Positions 35,087 to 44,909 of a stretch of 64,000 nt of DNA are shown here, piece by piece. Position 1 is the first letter of the stretch, and each line of letters starts with the position of its first letter. The position numbers and the translations under genes are program-made. This stretch comes from Roseiterribacter gracilis (GTDB taxonomy: Bacteria > Pseudomonadota > Alphaproteobacteria > BOG-932 > Roseiterribacteraceae): positions 2,728,001 to 2,792,000 of the forward strand of contig BOPV01000001.1 in assembly GCA_018332375.1 (NCBI GenBank), in the 5' to 3' direction. The notes beneath the pieces were generated by a model. It saw nothing but the letters and a program-made list of their open reading frames with translations. It ran no database searches and was not told the DNA's origin.

Positions 35087-35539
35087 TTAGCGCGTTGGCG
35101 TCATACCCATCGACCACATTACGCCGAACGGATCGCGCAGCTGGCCGTAGCGGTCGCCCCAGAACATGTCCTGGACCGGCAGCACGATCTCACCGCCCGC
35201 ATCGATCGCGTGCTGGAAACGCTTGTCGATGTCGTCGACCTGCAGATGCAGCGTGTAGCCCTGATGTGGCTTCACCGGATGGCCGTGCTCGGGAAATCCA
35301 TCGCTGAGCATCAGTGACGCGCCGTTGATCTCGAGATGGATGTGCATCGTCCGGCCTTTTTCGTCGGGCGGAATTTGCAGCAGAATTTTGCCGCCAAAGG
35401 CGCGCTCGTAAAACGCGGCGGCCTTGGCGGCATTGCTGACGCAGAGATAGGCGGTGATGCCGCTGCGGACTTTCGGCATCGGCTGCTGGCCCGTAGCGGG
35501 GGGCTGCTCGCAGGCGGCCGTGGCGGAATTTGCGCTCAT
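35087..35539 (-). CDS. VOC-family protein (PhnB/glyoxalase-like)
   Basis: 150 residues, two beta-alpha-beta-beta-beta modules of the vicinal-oxygen-chelate fold. Seen are ITAYLCVSNAAKAAAFYERAFG, MHIHLEINGASLMLSDGFPE and WGDRYGQLRDPFGVMWSMG, which match PhnB-like proteins. The catalytic activity of this subgroup is mostly unknown. A short unstructured N-terminus (about 20 residues) precedes the domain. AAGGAGA lies 8 bases before the ATG. Confidence 0.9.
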   Translation of the reverse strand: MSANSATAACEQPPATGQQPMPKVRSGITAYLCVSNAAKAAAFYERAFGGKILLQIPPDEKGRTMHIHLEINGASLMLSDGFPEHGHPVKPHQGYTLHLQVDDIDKRFQHAIDAGGEIVLPVQDMFWGDRYGQLRDPFGVMWSMGMTPTR

Positions 35540-35768
35540 CGGTTGGTCTCCTTGGGGGATGTCGTTACCTCCGAGACGAGCGGGCTGACCGCAGATCGAC
35601 AGAGACCGCGAAAAAATTTCAGGCCTCGGCGGCGGTCTTCATCGCGGCAAGGCCGGCCGCACGCTGCACGACGAACCGGTCGGGCTTGCGCGATGCGAGC
35701 AGCAGAATGGCCGCTCGAGCGCGCAGGTCCTGAACTAGAATCCGCGGTCGTCGCCTGCCAGTTTGCCG
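35540..35768. other. 229-base gap, possibly holding a decayed gene end
   Basis: No confident gene. On the minus strand, directly in frame after the YCII stop, about 49 codons stay open and end at a TGA near 35620 with a helical, gene-like sequence (RARAAILLLASRKPDRF). It could be the remnant of a gene's 3' end, for instance the ECF sigma factor that often follows YCII genes, but this is speculative. The VOC gene promoter should lie at the left end. Confidence 0.3.
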
Positions 35769-36146
35769 CTACGCGCCGGCCGGGCCAGATCCGTCCAGGA
35801 ACAGCGCGATGGGACGAATTTCATACGAGCCGCCCGGATTCACCGCGCCCAGATCGCGCGCAATCTGCAGCGCTTCTTCCATTGTCGCGACGTCGACGAC
35901 GTAGAATCCCAACAGCTGTTCTTTGGTCTCGGCGAACGGGCCGTCGAGTACCAGTGGCGGATTGCGATCTTTGCGTAGCGTCGTCGCGGATTTGGTCGGC
36001 ATCAAGCGCGCGACCGGACCCAGCTTGCCTTCCTTGGCCAGCTTCTCCTGCACGGCGATGAGCTTGCCCATCACCATCGCGTCTTCTTCCTGGGTCCAGG
36101 CGCCGACGACGGCTTCTTGGTGATAACAAAGAATGGCGTAGTGCAT
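35769..36146 (-). CDS. YCII-related domain protein
   Basis: 125 residues. The family pattern is clear: MHYAILCYHQEAVVGAWT, the DGPFAETKEQLLGFYVVD core with the conserved DGPF, and the closing YEIRPI. YCII-domain proteins adopt a dimeric alpha-beta barrel, and a His-Asp pair may be catalytic, but physiological roles are mostly unknown. Members are commonly linked to ECF sigma factor genes; none is intact here. ATG 36146 is the conserved start; the frame continuing upstream crosses the tRNA gene. Confidence 0.9.
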   Translation of the reverse strand: MHYAILCYHQEAVVGAWTQEEDAMVMGKLIAVQEKLAKEGKLGPVARLMPTKSATTLRKDRNPPLVLDGPFAETKEQLLGFYVVDVATMEEALQIARDLGAVNPGGSYEIRPIALFLDGSGPAGA

Positions 36147-36205
36147 ATGGCCGCGTTTCCAGATGGAGGGGTGGCCCGCCACCCAAAGCCCGCAGGAGCG
36201 AAGGG

Positions 36206-36280
36206 TGGTGCCGGGTGCAGGATTTGAACCCGCGACCTTCGGTTTACAAAACCGCTGCACTACCACTGTGCTAACCCGGC
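36206..36280 (-). tRNA. tRNA-Thr (TGT anticodon)
   Basis: Acceptor GCCGGGT/ACCCGGC followed by A and encoded CCA, D-arm GCACAGTGGTAGTGC, anticodon loop TTTGTAA giving TGT (codon ACA), and T-arm GCGGGTTCAAATCCTGC. The length is 75 bases including CCA. Confidence 0.95.
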
Positions 36281-36354
36281 CCGGGCGCGGGTTTAGCAGA
36301 AGATTTTGGCCAAGGGCACCCGGCACCTTCGTGGCCATCCCGGGTTTCCGTTGC

Positions 36355-36525
36355 ATGGGAAAAGCCGACGACGTCGCCACCTTGCCCGCGCTGCCCGACG
36401 CGGAAGTCCAGCGCCTGGCTGCGAAATTCGAGGTCAGCCCCGACGAAGTGCGGCTGGCCGCGAAACGAGCCGGCTCGACCGAAGGCGCGATCGAAGCCGA
36501 GCTGCGCCGCCAGGCAACCAGCTAG
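36355..36525 (+). CDS. small DUF3606-like protein
   Basis: 56 residues. The segment EVQRLAAKFEVSPDEVRLAAKRAGSTEGAIEAEL looks like the helix-turn-helix-like DUF3606 pattern of small bacterial proteins (quoted here in part: KFEVSPDEVRLAAKRAGS). Function unknown. ATG 36355 is chosen because the upstream frame crosses tRNA-Thr. Its stop overlaps the convergent secreted protein gene by 4 bases. Confidence 0.65.
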   Translation: MGKADDVATLPALPDAEVQRLAAKFEVSPDEVRLAAKRAGSTEGAIEAELRRQATS

Positions 36526-37343
36526 TGCTTTAGCCCGTCGTCGCCGAAGCCCTGTTCGCGCAGACGTCGCTCAATCCGCTCGACGACGACCGAGGCTGCG
36601 CTCGACGAATTCACCGGCGAATTACGGTCGTACAAAATCTCCAGCGTGGCACGGTCGAGCGACGTCATTTTCGCGTAGGGCGGCGCGTCGAGCTCAACCG
36701 GTAAAGTCACGTTCGCCAAGGACGGCCGTATCACGTTGCTGCGCCCGCCGGTTAGGCACGTGTAAATCATCATGGCCATGTGCAAGCCCGGCCGCTTGGT
36801 CAGCGTCTCGGGATGCATGCCGTGATAGCAGTGCGCGATCACGTACCGATTGGCGAGCGTGCTGTATTCGAGACGCTTGACGGCGAACCCGTTCTTCCAC
36901 TCCGCCGCCATCCGTTCGCGCTCTTCGGTGCTGAGCGCCTGACCGACCAGCGAGCCGTATCGCTGCCCCTGAATCGCATCGCCGACATTCGGCGTCACCA
37001 GCACGGTGAAGTTTGCTTCGCGCGCGTCTTCAAACGGCACGCGTTGGACCTGCAGGCCGGCGCGGGCGGCGAAGGATTCGATCAGGTCGTCGAACAACGC
37101 GTCGCCGTCCGGCGAAAGACCCGCCGTGATGTACTTGATCTTGCTGCGCCAGATCGGAATGCCGTCGCTGCTGCGCGACGACAAGGGCGACCCAAATTGC
37201 GTGCGCAGATGCCGGCACAAGAGATTTTCCGGCGCACAACTGTCGAGCAGGTCGGAGCGAATTTTTGGAATCGTCTGCGCGTACGCCGGGGCGCAAGCGG
37301 CGAGAGACACGATCAGCGCGGCTGCCAGCGAGCGAATCGACAT
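36522..37343 (-). CDS. secreted protein, DUF2927-like
   Basis: 273 residues. A signal peptide ends at APAYAQ. The body fits the DUF2927 pattern: IPIWRSKIKYITAGLSPDG, then a helix and GLQVQRV, an FTVLVTPNVG strand, and a late MTSLDRATLEILYD block. Four Cys residues may form disulfides. Periplasmic, function unknown. The family call is by eye and moderate. It is a single gene between the DUF3606-like gene and the YihY gene. Confidence 0.65.
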   Translation of the reverse strand: MSIRSLAAALIVSLAACAPAYAQTIPKIRSDLLDSCAPENLLCRHLRTQFGSPLSSRSSDGIPIWRSKIKYITAGLSPDGDALFDDLIESFAARAGLQVQRVPFEDAREANFTVLVTPNVGDAIQGQRYGSLVGQALSTEERERMAAEWKNGFAVKRLEYSTLANRYVIAHCYHGMHPETLTKRPGLHMAMMIYTCLTGGRSNVIRPSLANVTLPVELDAPPYAKMTSLDRATLEILYDRNSPVNSSSAASVVVERIERRLREQGFGDDGLKH

Positions 37344-37376
37344 GAATCCGGTTCTACGCGATTCTGCCGAAGCCCG

Positions 37377-38510
37377 TCAGCCCGTCGCCTTTCCCAACGT
37401 GTCCGCCATCACCGCGCCGCGCATGCCCATCGGCAGCGGCAGGCCGGTCGTCGAATCGACCGCGGTCTGATGTTCGAGTTCAGCGTTGAGTTCGGCGCCC
37501 AGCAGCACGATCAAGGTCGACAGGTAGAACCACATCAACAGCACGACCACCGCGCCCAAACTGCCATAGGTTTTGTCGTAGCTGGCGAAGTTCGAGACGT
37601 AGATCGAGAAGCCGATCGACACGATCATCCAGGCGAAGGTCGCGATCACCGCGCCCCAACTGACCCAGCGCCAGCGGGCGCGCGCACGCGACGGCGCGAA
37701 CCGGTACATCGACGACAGCGCCACCATCAGCAGCAGCGCCAGCAGCGGCCAGCGCCCCAGACCAACCAAGGTGCGCATCGGTTCGGGTAGCCACCACATC
37801 AAATTGAGCGCGATCGGAATCGCAGCCACCAACACCAATGCCGTGATCATGAACAGCACGGCGCCGATCGTCATCGCCAGCGCGGTCAAGGTGCGTCCGA
37901 CAAAGCCGCGACGTTCGTGCTCGTCATACGCGACGTTCATCGCGGTCATCATCGCCGAAGCAGCGGCCTTCGCGCTCCACAACGCAAGGCCGAGGCTGAA
38001 CAGGAACGAGAAGCCCAAGGTCGCATTTGAATTGGCCGCTACGCTTTGCAGCATATCGGACAGAAGCTTCACGATTTCCGGTGCGAGAAAGATCGAGATG
38101 CTTTGGATGAAGCGCGCCACATCGCCAGGATCGGCAACCAACCCGTACAACGAAACCAGCGCGCCCAGGCCTGGCACCATGCCCAGCAAGCAATAGAACG
38201 CGACGCCTGCTGCGATCAGCGAAAGATTATCGCGATTCATCTCGTGCCACGTCCGCACCAGCGCGTCGCGCCAGCCATATTTGCCGAGCGTTGCGGGACT
38301 GTCGGCAAAACGGCCGCGGCCATCGTCGCGACTGCCGCCGCTGGTCACGGCGGGATCCTGCGTGTGACCGGGCCCGGCGCGATTCTTTACGGCCGGCTGC
38401 ACGTCGTACCGGTCGCTGGCAGCGAGGCGCGCGGCAATGGCAAGCGCGCCGAACGCCAGCAGGGCTGGAAGAAACCTGCCACCGCCGAACTGCCCGCGCC
38501 CGCTTGCCAT
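37377..38510 (-). CDS. YihY/BrkB-family inner-membrane protein
   Basis: 377 residues. A polar, low-complexity N-terminus of about 80 residues precedes six membrane helices. Typical family segments are NLSLIAAGVAFYCLLGMVPG, SAKAAASAMMTAMNVAYDE and the C-terminal YGSLGAVVVLLMWFYLSTL with LLGAELNAELEHQT. The biochemical function of YihY/BrkB proteins is not established. ATG 38510 follows GGGGG; GTG 38540 is an upstream alternative. It is divergent from the OPT genes. Confidence 0.9.
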   Translation of the reverse strand: MASGRGQFGGGRFLPALLAFGALAIAARLAASDRYDVQPAVKNRAGPGHTQDPAVTSGGSRDDGRGRFADSPATLGKYGWRDALVRTWHEMNRDNLSLIAAGVAFYCLLGMVPGLGALVSLYGLVADPGDVARFIQSISIFLAPEIVKLLSDMLQSVAANSNATLGFSFLFSLGLALWSAKAAASAMMTAMNVAYDEHERRGFVGRTLTALAMTIGAVLFMITALVLVAAIPIALNLMWWLPEPMRTLVGLGRWPLLALLLMVALSSMYRFAPSRARARWRWVSWGAVIATFAWMIVSIGFSIYVSNFASYDKTYGSLGAVVVLLMWFYLSTLIVLLGAELNAELEHQTAVDSTTGLPLPMGMRGAVMADTLGKATG

Positions 38511-38600
38511 CACGCCCCCGCTTGCCAGTTCCGACAACACGGCGGCGGACGGACCTGTTCCTAGCTAGGCGGCGGGGCGGCGACCAAGTACGACGCAGGG

Positions 38601-40580
38601 ATGCAGGATCGCATCCCGGACTCCGCCAGCCTGCCCGAACTGACCTTGCGGGGTCTGGTGCTGGGCGCGCTCATCACGATCGTCTTCACCGCCGCCAATC
38701 TCTATCTCGCCCTCAAGGTCGGGATCGGGATCGCAACCTCGATCCCCGCCGCGGTGATTTCGATGGGCGTGCTGCGCTTCACCAGAAACGCAAACATGCT
38801 CGAGAACAACATCGTGCAAACGGTGGCATCGTCGGCCGGCACCTTGACCGCGGTCGTGTTGAGTTTGCCGGGGCTGGTGCTGATCGGTGCATGGAGCGGC
38901 TTTCCGTTCTGGTACACGGCCGGCATCTGCGCCATCGGCGGCATTCTGGGCGTCACCTACACAGTGCCGTTGCGCCGCGCGCTGGTGGTCGAAACCGCGC
39001 TGCCGTTTCCCGAAGGCGTCGCAGCCGCAGAAATTCTGCGCGTCGGCGCAGCCGGCAACAAAGATGCGGGCCTGCGCGACGTCGTACTCGGCGCGGTCGC
39101 AGCAGCGGGATTTGCGCTTGCCGGCGCGATCAAACTGTTCGCCGAAAGCTTTACCGGTTGGATCCGCATCGGCGGCGCCACGACCGGCGTCAGCGCGTCG
39201 TTTTCCTTTGCGCTGATCGGCGCCGGTTGGCTGGTCGGCATCACGGTCGGGCTGGCATCGCTGCTTGGTTTTGTCATCGCCTGGGGCGTTGCGGTTCCGT
39301 ATCTCACCTTGACCGTGCCGCACGCACCCGAGGTCAGCGACGTCGCGCACGCGGTGACGATGTGGCGAACCCAAGTGCGCTTTCTCGGCGTCGGCTGCAT
39401 CGCGGTTGCAGCGGTGTGGACGTTGCTGCAATTGCTGCGACCGATGTTGCGCGGCATCCAGGCGTCGATGCGCGCCTTGCGCCAACAGCGCGCCGGCGGC
39501 AGCGCCTTGCCGCGCACCGAACGCGACATGCCGTTCAATCGCATCGTGCAGATCAGCCTCGCGATGATCGTGCCGCTGACCGCGCTGCTGTCGATCTTCG
39601 CCACGTCGCAAGCAGGATTCGGCGACACGCCGCCGTTGGTGCTGATCGCGGCCGCGGTCGTGTTCGTGATGCTGTTTGGATTTCTGGTCGCCGCCGCATG
39701 CGGCTACATGGCGGGGCTGATCGGCGCGTCGAACAGTCCGATTTCGGGCATCGGCATTGTCGCAACCATTCTGGTCGCGGTGCCGTTGGCGGCGTTGCTG
39801 GGCGACGTCGATGGCGGGCTGCGCGATGCGGTCGTGGCGCTGATCATTTTCACCGTCTCGGTGATCGTCGCGGTCGCGACGATTTCGAACGACAATCTGC
39901 AGGATCTGAAAACCGGCCAGCTGGTCGGTGCAACGCCGTGGAAACAGCAAGTCGCACTGATCGTCGGCGTGCTGGTCGGCGCCTGCGTGATTCCGCCGAT
40001 GATGGATCTGCTGTACCAGGCCTACGGTTTCGCAAGCTCGTTGCCGCGCGCCGGCATGGATCCGCGCCAGGCGCTGGCCGCGCCGCAAGCAACGCTGATT
40101 GCGACCTTGACCAAAGGCATTGTGGCCGCGTCGATCGACTGGACGCAGATTCTGCTCGGCGCTGCGATCGGCGTCGCGTTGATCGTGGTCGACGTCGTGC
40201 TGCAACGCACGACGCGCAACGCGCGCCTGCCGGTGCTTGCGGTCGGGCTTGGCATCTATCTGCCCGCCGGCACGTCGATCGCGATCGTGCTGGGTGCGGT
40301 GCTGGCGTGGCTGCTGAATCGCGCGCTGAAGAATCGGGCCGATCGCGAAGCCAGCTTGCGACGCGGCGTGTTGTTGGCCTCGGGCCTGATCGTCGGCGAA
40401 AGCCTGTTCGGCGTCGCGCTGGCGACGATCATTCTCGCCACCGGCGCGCAGGAGCCATTGGCGCTGCTAGGCCCCAGCTTCGAGCCCACGGCCGATTGGC
40501 TGGGCGGCCTCGCCTTCCTTGCCATCGCGCTGTTCCTCTATCGGCGGGGCCACAAACCAAGCGGGCACGAAACTTTGTAA
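38601..40580 (+). CDS. OPT-family oligopeptide/metal transporter, copy 1
   Basis: 659 residues with about 14-16 membrane helices. N-terminal [19 protein letters not shown], the SGMGGVLRFT-like stretch, [29 protein letters not shown] and [12 protein letters not shown] are OPT hallmarks. OPT proteins import oligopeptides or metal chelates across the inner membrane; the substrate here is unknown. It is followed 98 bases later by a clear paralogue in the same orientation, probably from a tandem duplication. No terminator was seen between the two. Confidence 0.92.
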   Translation: MQDRIPDSASLPELTLRGLVLGALITIVFTAANLYLALKVGIGIATSIPAAVISMGVLRFTRNANMLENNIVQTVASSAGTLTAVVLSLPGLVLIGAWSGFPFWYTAGICAIGGILGVTYTVPLRRALVVETALPFPEGVAAAEILRVGAAGNKDAGLRDVVLGAVAAAGFALAGAIKLFAESFTGWIRIGGATTGVSASFSFALIGAGWLVGITVGLASLLGFVIAWGVAVPYLTLTVPHAPEVSDVAHAVTMWRTQVRFLGVGCIAVAAVWTLLQLLRPMLRGIQASMRALRQQRAGGSALPRTERDMPFNRIVQISLAMIVPLTALLSIFATSQAGFGDTPPLVLIAAAVVFVMLFGFLVAAACGYMAGLIGASNSPISGIGIVATILVAVPLAALLGDVDGGLRDAVVALIIFTVSVIVAVATISNDNLQDLKTGQLVGATPWKQQVALIVGVLVGACVIPPMMDLLYQAYGFASSLPRAGMDPRQALAAPQATLIATLTKGIVAASIDWTQILLGAAIGVALIVVDVVLQRTTRNARLPVLAVGLGIYLPAGTSIAIVLGAVLAWLLNRALKNRADREASLRRGVLLASGLIVGESLFGVALATIILATGAQEPLALLGPSFEPTADWLGGLAFLAIALFLYRRGHKPSGHETL

Positions 40581-40678
40581 GCAGCGGCGAAGCCGGCACG
40601 TGCTGAATCGAATTCGGCACGGGCAAGCCGGTCACGGAATTGTTGGCGGGGTCCGTTTCGTCCTCTAGGACGGGATCC

Positions 40679-42676
40679 ATGCAGGACAAGATCCCCGACC
40701 ACGTGTCGCTTCCCGAACTGACGTTGCGCGGCCTTGTGCTGGGCGCCGTCATCACCGTCGTGTTCACCGCGGCGAACGTCTATCTCGGCCTCAAGGTCGG
40801 ACTGACATTCGCCTCGTCGATCCCGGCAGCCGTGATCTCGATGGCCGTGTTGCGCTTCGCCAAAGGCGCCAACATCCTCGAGAACAACATCGTGCAGACG
40901 GTCGCCTCGTCGGCCGGCACGTTGAGTTCGATCATCTTCGTCTTACCCGGCTTGGTGATGATCGGCGTGTGGGCCGGCTTCCCCTTCTGGTACGCGGCGG
41001 GGATCTGCGCCGTCGGCGGCATTTTGGGCGTCACCTACACAGTGCCGTTGCGGCGCGCGATGGTGGTCGAAACCGACCTGCCCTATCCCGAAGGCGTCGC
41101 CGCCGCAGAAATTCTGCGCGTCGGTTCGTCGTCGCGCGGCGACAGCAGCATTCCGCATGACAAGAACGAGCCTGGCCTGCCCGAAGTGGTCGCCGGCACC
41201 GTTCTGTCGGGCGTGTTCGCGCTGGTCTCGACCGGCTTCAAGATTTTCGCCGACGCGGTGCAGACCTTCTTCCGCATCGGCCCCGCAACATCGAGCATCG
41301 GCACCAGCCTGTCGCTGGCGCTGGTCGGCGCCGGCTGGCTGGTCGGCATCACCGTCGGCTTTGCGATGCTGGTCGGCATCCTCATCGCGTGGGGCGTTGC
41401 GGTTCCCTATTTGACCGCGACCGTGCCGGCGCCGAGCGGCGTCGATTACGTCGCGCACGCCAATGTGATGTGGCGCACGCAAGTGCGCTTCCTGGGCGCG
41501 GGCCTGATCGCAGTCGCTGCGGTCTGGACCCTGATCGTGCTGATGAAGCCGATGGCGAAGGGCGTGCGTTCGGCGCTCGACGCGCTGGCGAAACAGAAAT
41601 CGGGACATGGCGACGCGATCCCGCGCACCGAACGCGACATGCCGTTCGACCGCGTGATGCAGCTGTCGCTGGCGATGGCGGTGCCGCTCGCCATTCTCGT
41701 CTACAGCTTCGCGAGCGGCCTGCCCGGGTTTGCCGGCAGCCCGCCGCTGATCCTGATCGCGGCCTGTATCGTCTTCGCCTTTGTGTTCGGCTTCATCGTC
41801 GCTGCCGCGTGCGGCTACATGGCCGGCCTGATCGGCAGCTCGAACAGTCCGATCTCGGGCATCGGCATCGTCGCGACAGTGCTGGTCGCAGTGCCGTTGG
41901 CCTGGCTGCTGGGCAAAGACGCAGGCCCGATCCGTGATGCCGGCGTCGCACTGGCGCTATTCACTGTGTCGGTTGTCGTCGCAGTCGCGACGATTTCGAA
42001 CGACAACTTGCAAGATCTCAAAACCGGGCAGCTGGTCGGCGCAACGCCGTGGAAACAGCAGGTCGCGTTGATCGTCGGCGTCGTCGTCGGCGCCATCGTG
42101 ATCCCGCCGATTTTGGAGCTGCTCTACAACGCCTACGGCTTCACCGGCGCAACGCCGCGTCCCGACATGGATCCGAAACAGATCCTGGGCGCGCCGCAGG
42201 CAACGCTGATCTCGACCTTGGCCAAAGGCATCATCGCGGGCAGCGTCGATTGGACGATGATCATCATCGGCGTCTTCGTCGGCGCCGCGTTGATCGTGGT
42301 CGACGAAATCCTGAAGCGCACGACGAACAAGCGTTTGCAGCTGCCGGTGCTGGCGGTTGGTCTCGGCATCTATCTCCCGGCCGGCACGATTGCGCCGATC
42401 GTGATCGGTGCGGTGTTGGCCTGGGCGATCGAACGTGCGGTGAAGAACAGCCCCAACCGCGAACGCATCCTGCGCCGCGGCACGTTGCTGGCGTCGGGTC
42501 TGATCGTCGGCGAAAGCCTGTGGGGCGTGATCCTCGCCGCGTTGATCGTCGGCAGCGGCAGCCAGGAACCGGTCGCATTGGTCGGGGAAAGCTTCGAGCA
42601 CATCGCCGAATGGATCGGTGGCGTCGCGTTCGCACTGTCGATCCTCTGGCTCTATCGGCGCGGCACCAAAGCCTGA
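40679..42676 (+). CDS. OPT-family oligopeptide/metal transporter, copy 2
   Basis: 665 residues, collinear with copy 1 from end to end (same MQD-IPD start, [46 protein letters not shown]). The main difference is an insert in the cytoplasmic loop after [14 protein letters not shown], absent from copy 1. The pair may differ in substrate range. The ATG at 40679 aligns with the paralogue's start; the frame also opens at 40640. A strong terminator follows. Confidence 0.92.
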   Translation: MQDKIPDHVSLPELTLRGLVLGAVITVVFTAANVYLGLKVGLTFASSIPAAVISMAVLRFAKGANILENNIVQTVASSAGTLSSIIFVLPGLVMIGVWAGFPFWYAAGICAVGGILGVTYTVPLRRAMVVETDLPYPEGVAAAEILRVGSSSRGDSSIPHDKNEPGLPEVVAGTVLSGVFALVSTGFKIFADAVQTFFRIGPATSSIGTSLSLALVGAGWLVGITVGFAMLVGILIAWGVAVPYLTATVPAPSGVDYVAHANVMWRTQVRFLGAGLIAVAAVWTLIVLMKPMAKGVRSALDALAKQKSGHGDAIPRTERDMPFDRVMQLSLAMAVPLAILVYSFASGLPGFAGSPPLILIAACIVFAFVFGFIVAAACGYMAGLIGSSNSPISGIGIVATVLVAVPLAWLLGKDAGPIRDAGVALALFTVSVVVAVATISNDNLQDLKTGQLVGATPWKQQVALIVGVVVGAIVIPPILELLYNAYGFTGATPRPDMDPKQILGAPQATLISTLAKGIIAGSVDWTMIIIGVFVGAALIVVDEILKRTTNKRLQLPVLAVGLGIYLPAGTIAPIVIGAVLAWAIERAVKNSPNRERILRRGTLLASGLIVGESLWGVILAALIVGSGSQEPVALVGESFEHIAEWIGGVAFALSILWLYRRGTKA

Positions 42677-42698
42677 CCGTCGGCGCAGAAATCAACCA

Positions 42699-42734
42699 AG
42701 GGCGCGGCCGCAAGGTCGCGCCCTTTTTCTTTTC
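42699..42734 (+). terminator. intrinsic terminator of the OPT pair
   Basis: A 10-base stem (42700-42709 with 42714-42723, one G-U pair) is capped by a GCAA tetraloop and followed by TTTTTCTTTT. It lies 24 bases after the stop. Confidence 0.92.
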
Positions 42735-43067
42735 CAGCGTCGCGCACGTCGGAGCTGGAACGACCAAAGGTTGCAGTTACGCAGTTCCGCCCACGACGGC
42801 CGCATCGCCGTCGTAAAAATATTTATCGGAGACGATTGCGCGGTCGCGCCCGTTTTGTTTGCGACGATGCCGCGCGCATTGTCGCGCATCTGCGTCGCTA
42901 TCGCAGAATACACCACATCAATCGAAACGCCTGTTTTCACGCGAATTTGGCGCGTTCTTCACACGCCGCTCGAATCCTGGCGCAGCGCGGCCGCGCGATT
43001 AAGGTTCGATTCAATCATCAACGCCGAATTGTCCGGACAGATCGTGACCGAAGAAGGGCATTCCGAG
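42735..43067. other. 333-base intergenic region before the first chemoreceptor
   Basis: No gene was recognised. It contains an A/T-rich patch (TAAAAATATTTATC near 42816) that could belong to a promoter for the receptor gene. I looked for a flagellar sigma-28 type TAAA-N15-GCCGATAA site and found no good match. Confidence 0.4.
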
Positions 43068-44768
43068 ATGATTCGCGCCTACGCAAATCTGCGCCTTGCG
43101 ACCAAGCTCGCCATTCCACTGCTGCTTCTGGCGCTGGTCACCATCTTCATCGTCGGCGATGCCCGCAGCGGCATGCAGACGCTCGGAACAACGCTGCACG
43201 AAATCGTCGACGCGCGCGCACCGCGCCGCGCCTTGTCGCTGACCATCTATGCGTCGATCAACGGCGCCACGGTTTCGGAAAAGAACCTGATCCTTGCCAC
43301 CGAGAAATCGGACAAGGACATGTATGAAAAGCAATTCCGCGACCGCATCACCGAAGCGCGCACGGCACTCGACAGGCTGAATGCATTGGCTGACACGCAA
43401 AGCCGCCGCGACACCAACAAGCATATCGGCGAGTTGATCAACGCCTATGAAAAGGTCTGCGAAGGATCGATCGCCGCCGTGCGAAAAGGCGATTTCGAAG
43501 CTGCACGCGCCATTTCGCTGGGCGAAGGCCGCAAGGCGCGCTCGCCGCTGACGCAGCTGCTGGAAGAGCGCATCGCCGCCAACGGCAAAGAAATGGAAGA
43601 GTCGAAAGTGTCGGCGCTGGCGACCCAATCCGCCACCGAACGCAATCTGTTGCTGGTCGCCGTGGTCGGTTTGTTGGCGGGTTTTGGCGCGATTGGCGGC
43701 GTTGTGATCTTCCTCGTCGTGCGTCCGCTGACCAACATGACCAGCACGATGCAAACCTTGGCCAGCGGCAAGCTGGAGGTCGACGTCGTCGGCGCCGATC
43801 GCAAAGACGAAGTCGGCGCGCTGGCGCGGTCGCTGCAGGTGTTCAAGGACAATGCCCTCGAAGCGCGCCGTCTGACGGCCGAGCAAGAGGCGCTGAAAGC
43901 AAAAGCAGCCGCCGACCAGAAAGCTGCGCTGAATCAGATGGCCGACAGTTTCGAAGCGAGCGTCGGCGGCATCGTGTCGATGGTCGCCTCGGCGGCCACC
44001 GAAATGCAAAGCGCGGCGCAATCTTTGGCGACCACTGCGGATTCGGCGAGCCAGCAGGCCGCGGCCGTGTCGGCGGCAACAACCCAGACGACCGCGAACG
44101 TGCAAACGGTTGCGACCGCAGCCGAAGAATTGTCGTCGACCACCAGCGAAATCGCGCGCCAGGTGTCGCATTCCAACTCGATCGCCAATCAGGCCGTCGA
44201 CGAAGCCCAAGCGACCAACCTCACGGTCGAAGGGCTCGCGACAGCGGCGCAGAAGATCGGCGAAGTGGTCGGGTTGATTCAAGACATCGCTTCGCAAACC
44301 AATTTGCTGGCGCTGAACGCAACGATCGAAGCCGCACGCGCGGGTGATGCGGGCAAAGGTTTTGCCGTCGTTGCCAGCGAAGTGAAGGCGCTGGCGGGGC
44401 AGACTGCGAAAGCAACCGAGGAGATCGGCGCGCAAATCGCCGCGATCCAGGGCGCCACCGACAATGCAGTCGGCGCGATCAAACGGATCGGCGGCACGAT
44501 CGGCCAATTGAGCGAGATCTCGTCGGCGATCGCGGCGGCGGTGGAAGAGCAAAGTGCGGCGACGCGCGAGATTGCGTCGAACGTACAGCAAGCCGCGCGC
44601 GGCACCGACGAAGTCGCGACCAACATCGACGGCGTCACCCAGTCGTCGGGCGAAGTCGGCGCAGCGGCAAGCCAGGTGCTGGGCTCGGCCGGTGAATTGT
44701 CGCAACAATCGGAGCGGTTGAAGGTCGAAGTCGACCAGTTCTTGCGCACGGTGCGCGAGGCGGCTTAA
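43068..44768 (+). CDS. methyl-accepting chemotaxis protein, copy 1
   Basis: 566 residues. Two membrane helices (about 15-33 and 192-215) bracket a periplasmic helical-bundle sensor of about 160 residues. A HAMP linker follows, with [20 protein letters not shown] and [21 protein letters not shown], then the signalling domain. The hairpin tip ([21 protein letters not shown], then [15 protein letters not shown]) is intact. The ligand is unknown. No CheB/CheR-docking pentapeptide is seen at the C-terminus (VREAA). ATG 43068 is chosen at the conserved N-terminus; GTG 43044 is possible. Confidence 0.92.
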   Translation: MIRAYANLRLATKLAIPLLLLALVTIFIVGDARSGMQTLGTTLHEIVDARAPRRALSLTIYASINGATVSEKNLILATEKSDKDMYEKQFRDRITEARTALDRLNALADTQSRRDTNKHIGELINAYEKVCEGSIAAVRKGDFEAARAISLGEGRKARSPLTQLLEERIAANGKEMEESKVSALATQSATERNLLLVAVVGLLAGFGAIGGVVIFLVVRPLTNMTSTMQTLASGKLEVDVVGADRKDEVGALARSLQVFKDNALEARRLTAEQEALKAKAAADQKAALNQMADSFEASVGGIVSMVASAATEMQSAAQSLATTADSASQQAAAVSAATTQTTANVQTVATAAEELSSTTSEIARQVSHSNSIANQAVDEAQATNLTVEGLATAAQKIGEVVGLIQDIASQTNLLALNATIEAARAGDAGKGFAVVASEVKALAGQTAKATEEIGAQIAAIQGATDNAVGAIKRIGGTIGQLSEISSAIAAAVEEQSAATREIASNVQQAARGTDEVATNIDGVTQSSGEVGAAASQVLGSAGELSQQSERLKVEVDQFLRTVREAA

Positions 44769-44783
44769 CCAAGACCAGCTCAT

Positions 44784-44833
44784 CGTCTCCTGGTGACGCA
44801 ATCCGTTACCAGGAGACGGTTTGTGCTGTTGTT
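44784..44833 (+). terminator. hairpin after the first chemoreceptor gene
   Basis: CGTCTCCTGGT (44784-44794) pairs perfectly with ACCAGGAGACG (44808-44818) across a 13-base loop. It is followed by a G/T-rich stretch ending in TTTT. Likely an intrinsic or partial terminator before the second receptor gene. Confidence 0.6.
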
Positions 44834-44909
44834 TTGAGACGAAAACGCTACCGCCGATTTTAGCGAGTCACGATCGTTGCGCCGTGGATTTCACCCCGCG
44901 GTAAAGACG

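Noticed and set aside
36147..36380. N-terminal extension of the YCII protein across tRNA-Thr
   Set aside because: It translates the tRNA gene; the conserved family start is the ATG at 36146.
38565..40205. 546-codon minus-strand frame antisense to the first OPT gene
   Set aside because: Composition dominated by Arg, Asp, Gln and His with no family motifs, while the plus strand encodes an OPT transporter.
43011..44801. 596-codon minus-strand frame antisense to the first chemoreceptor
   Set aside because: Shadow frame of an MCP; no motif and Arg/Leu/His-biased composition.
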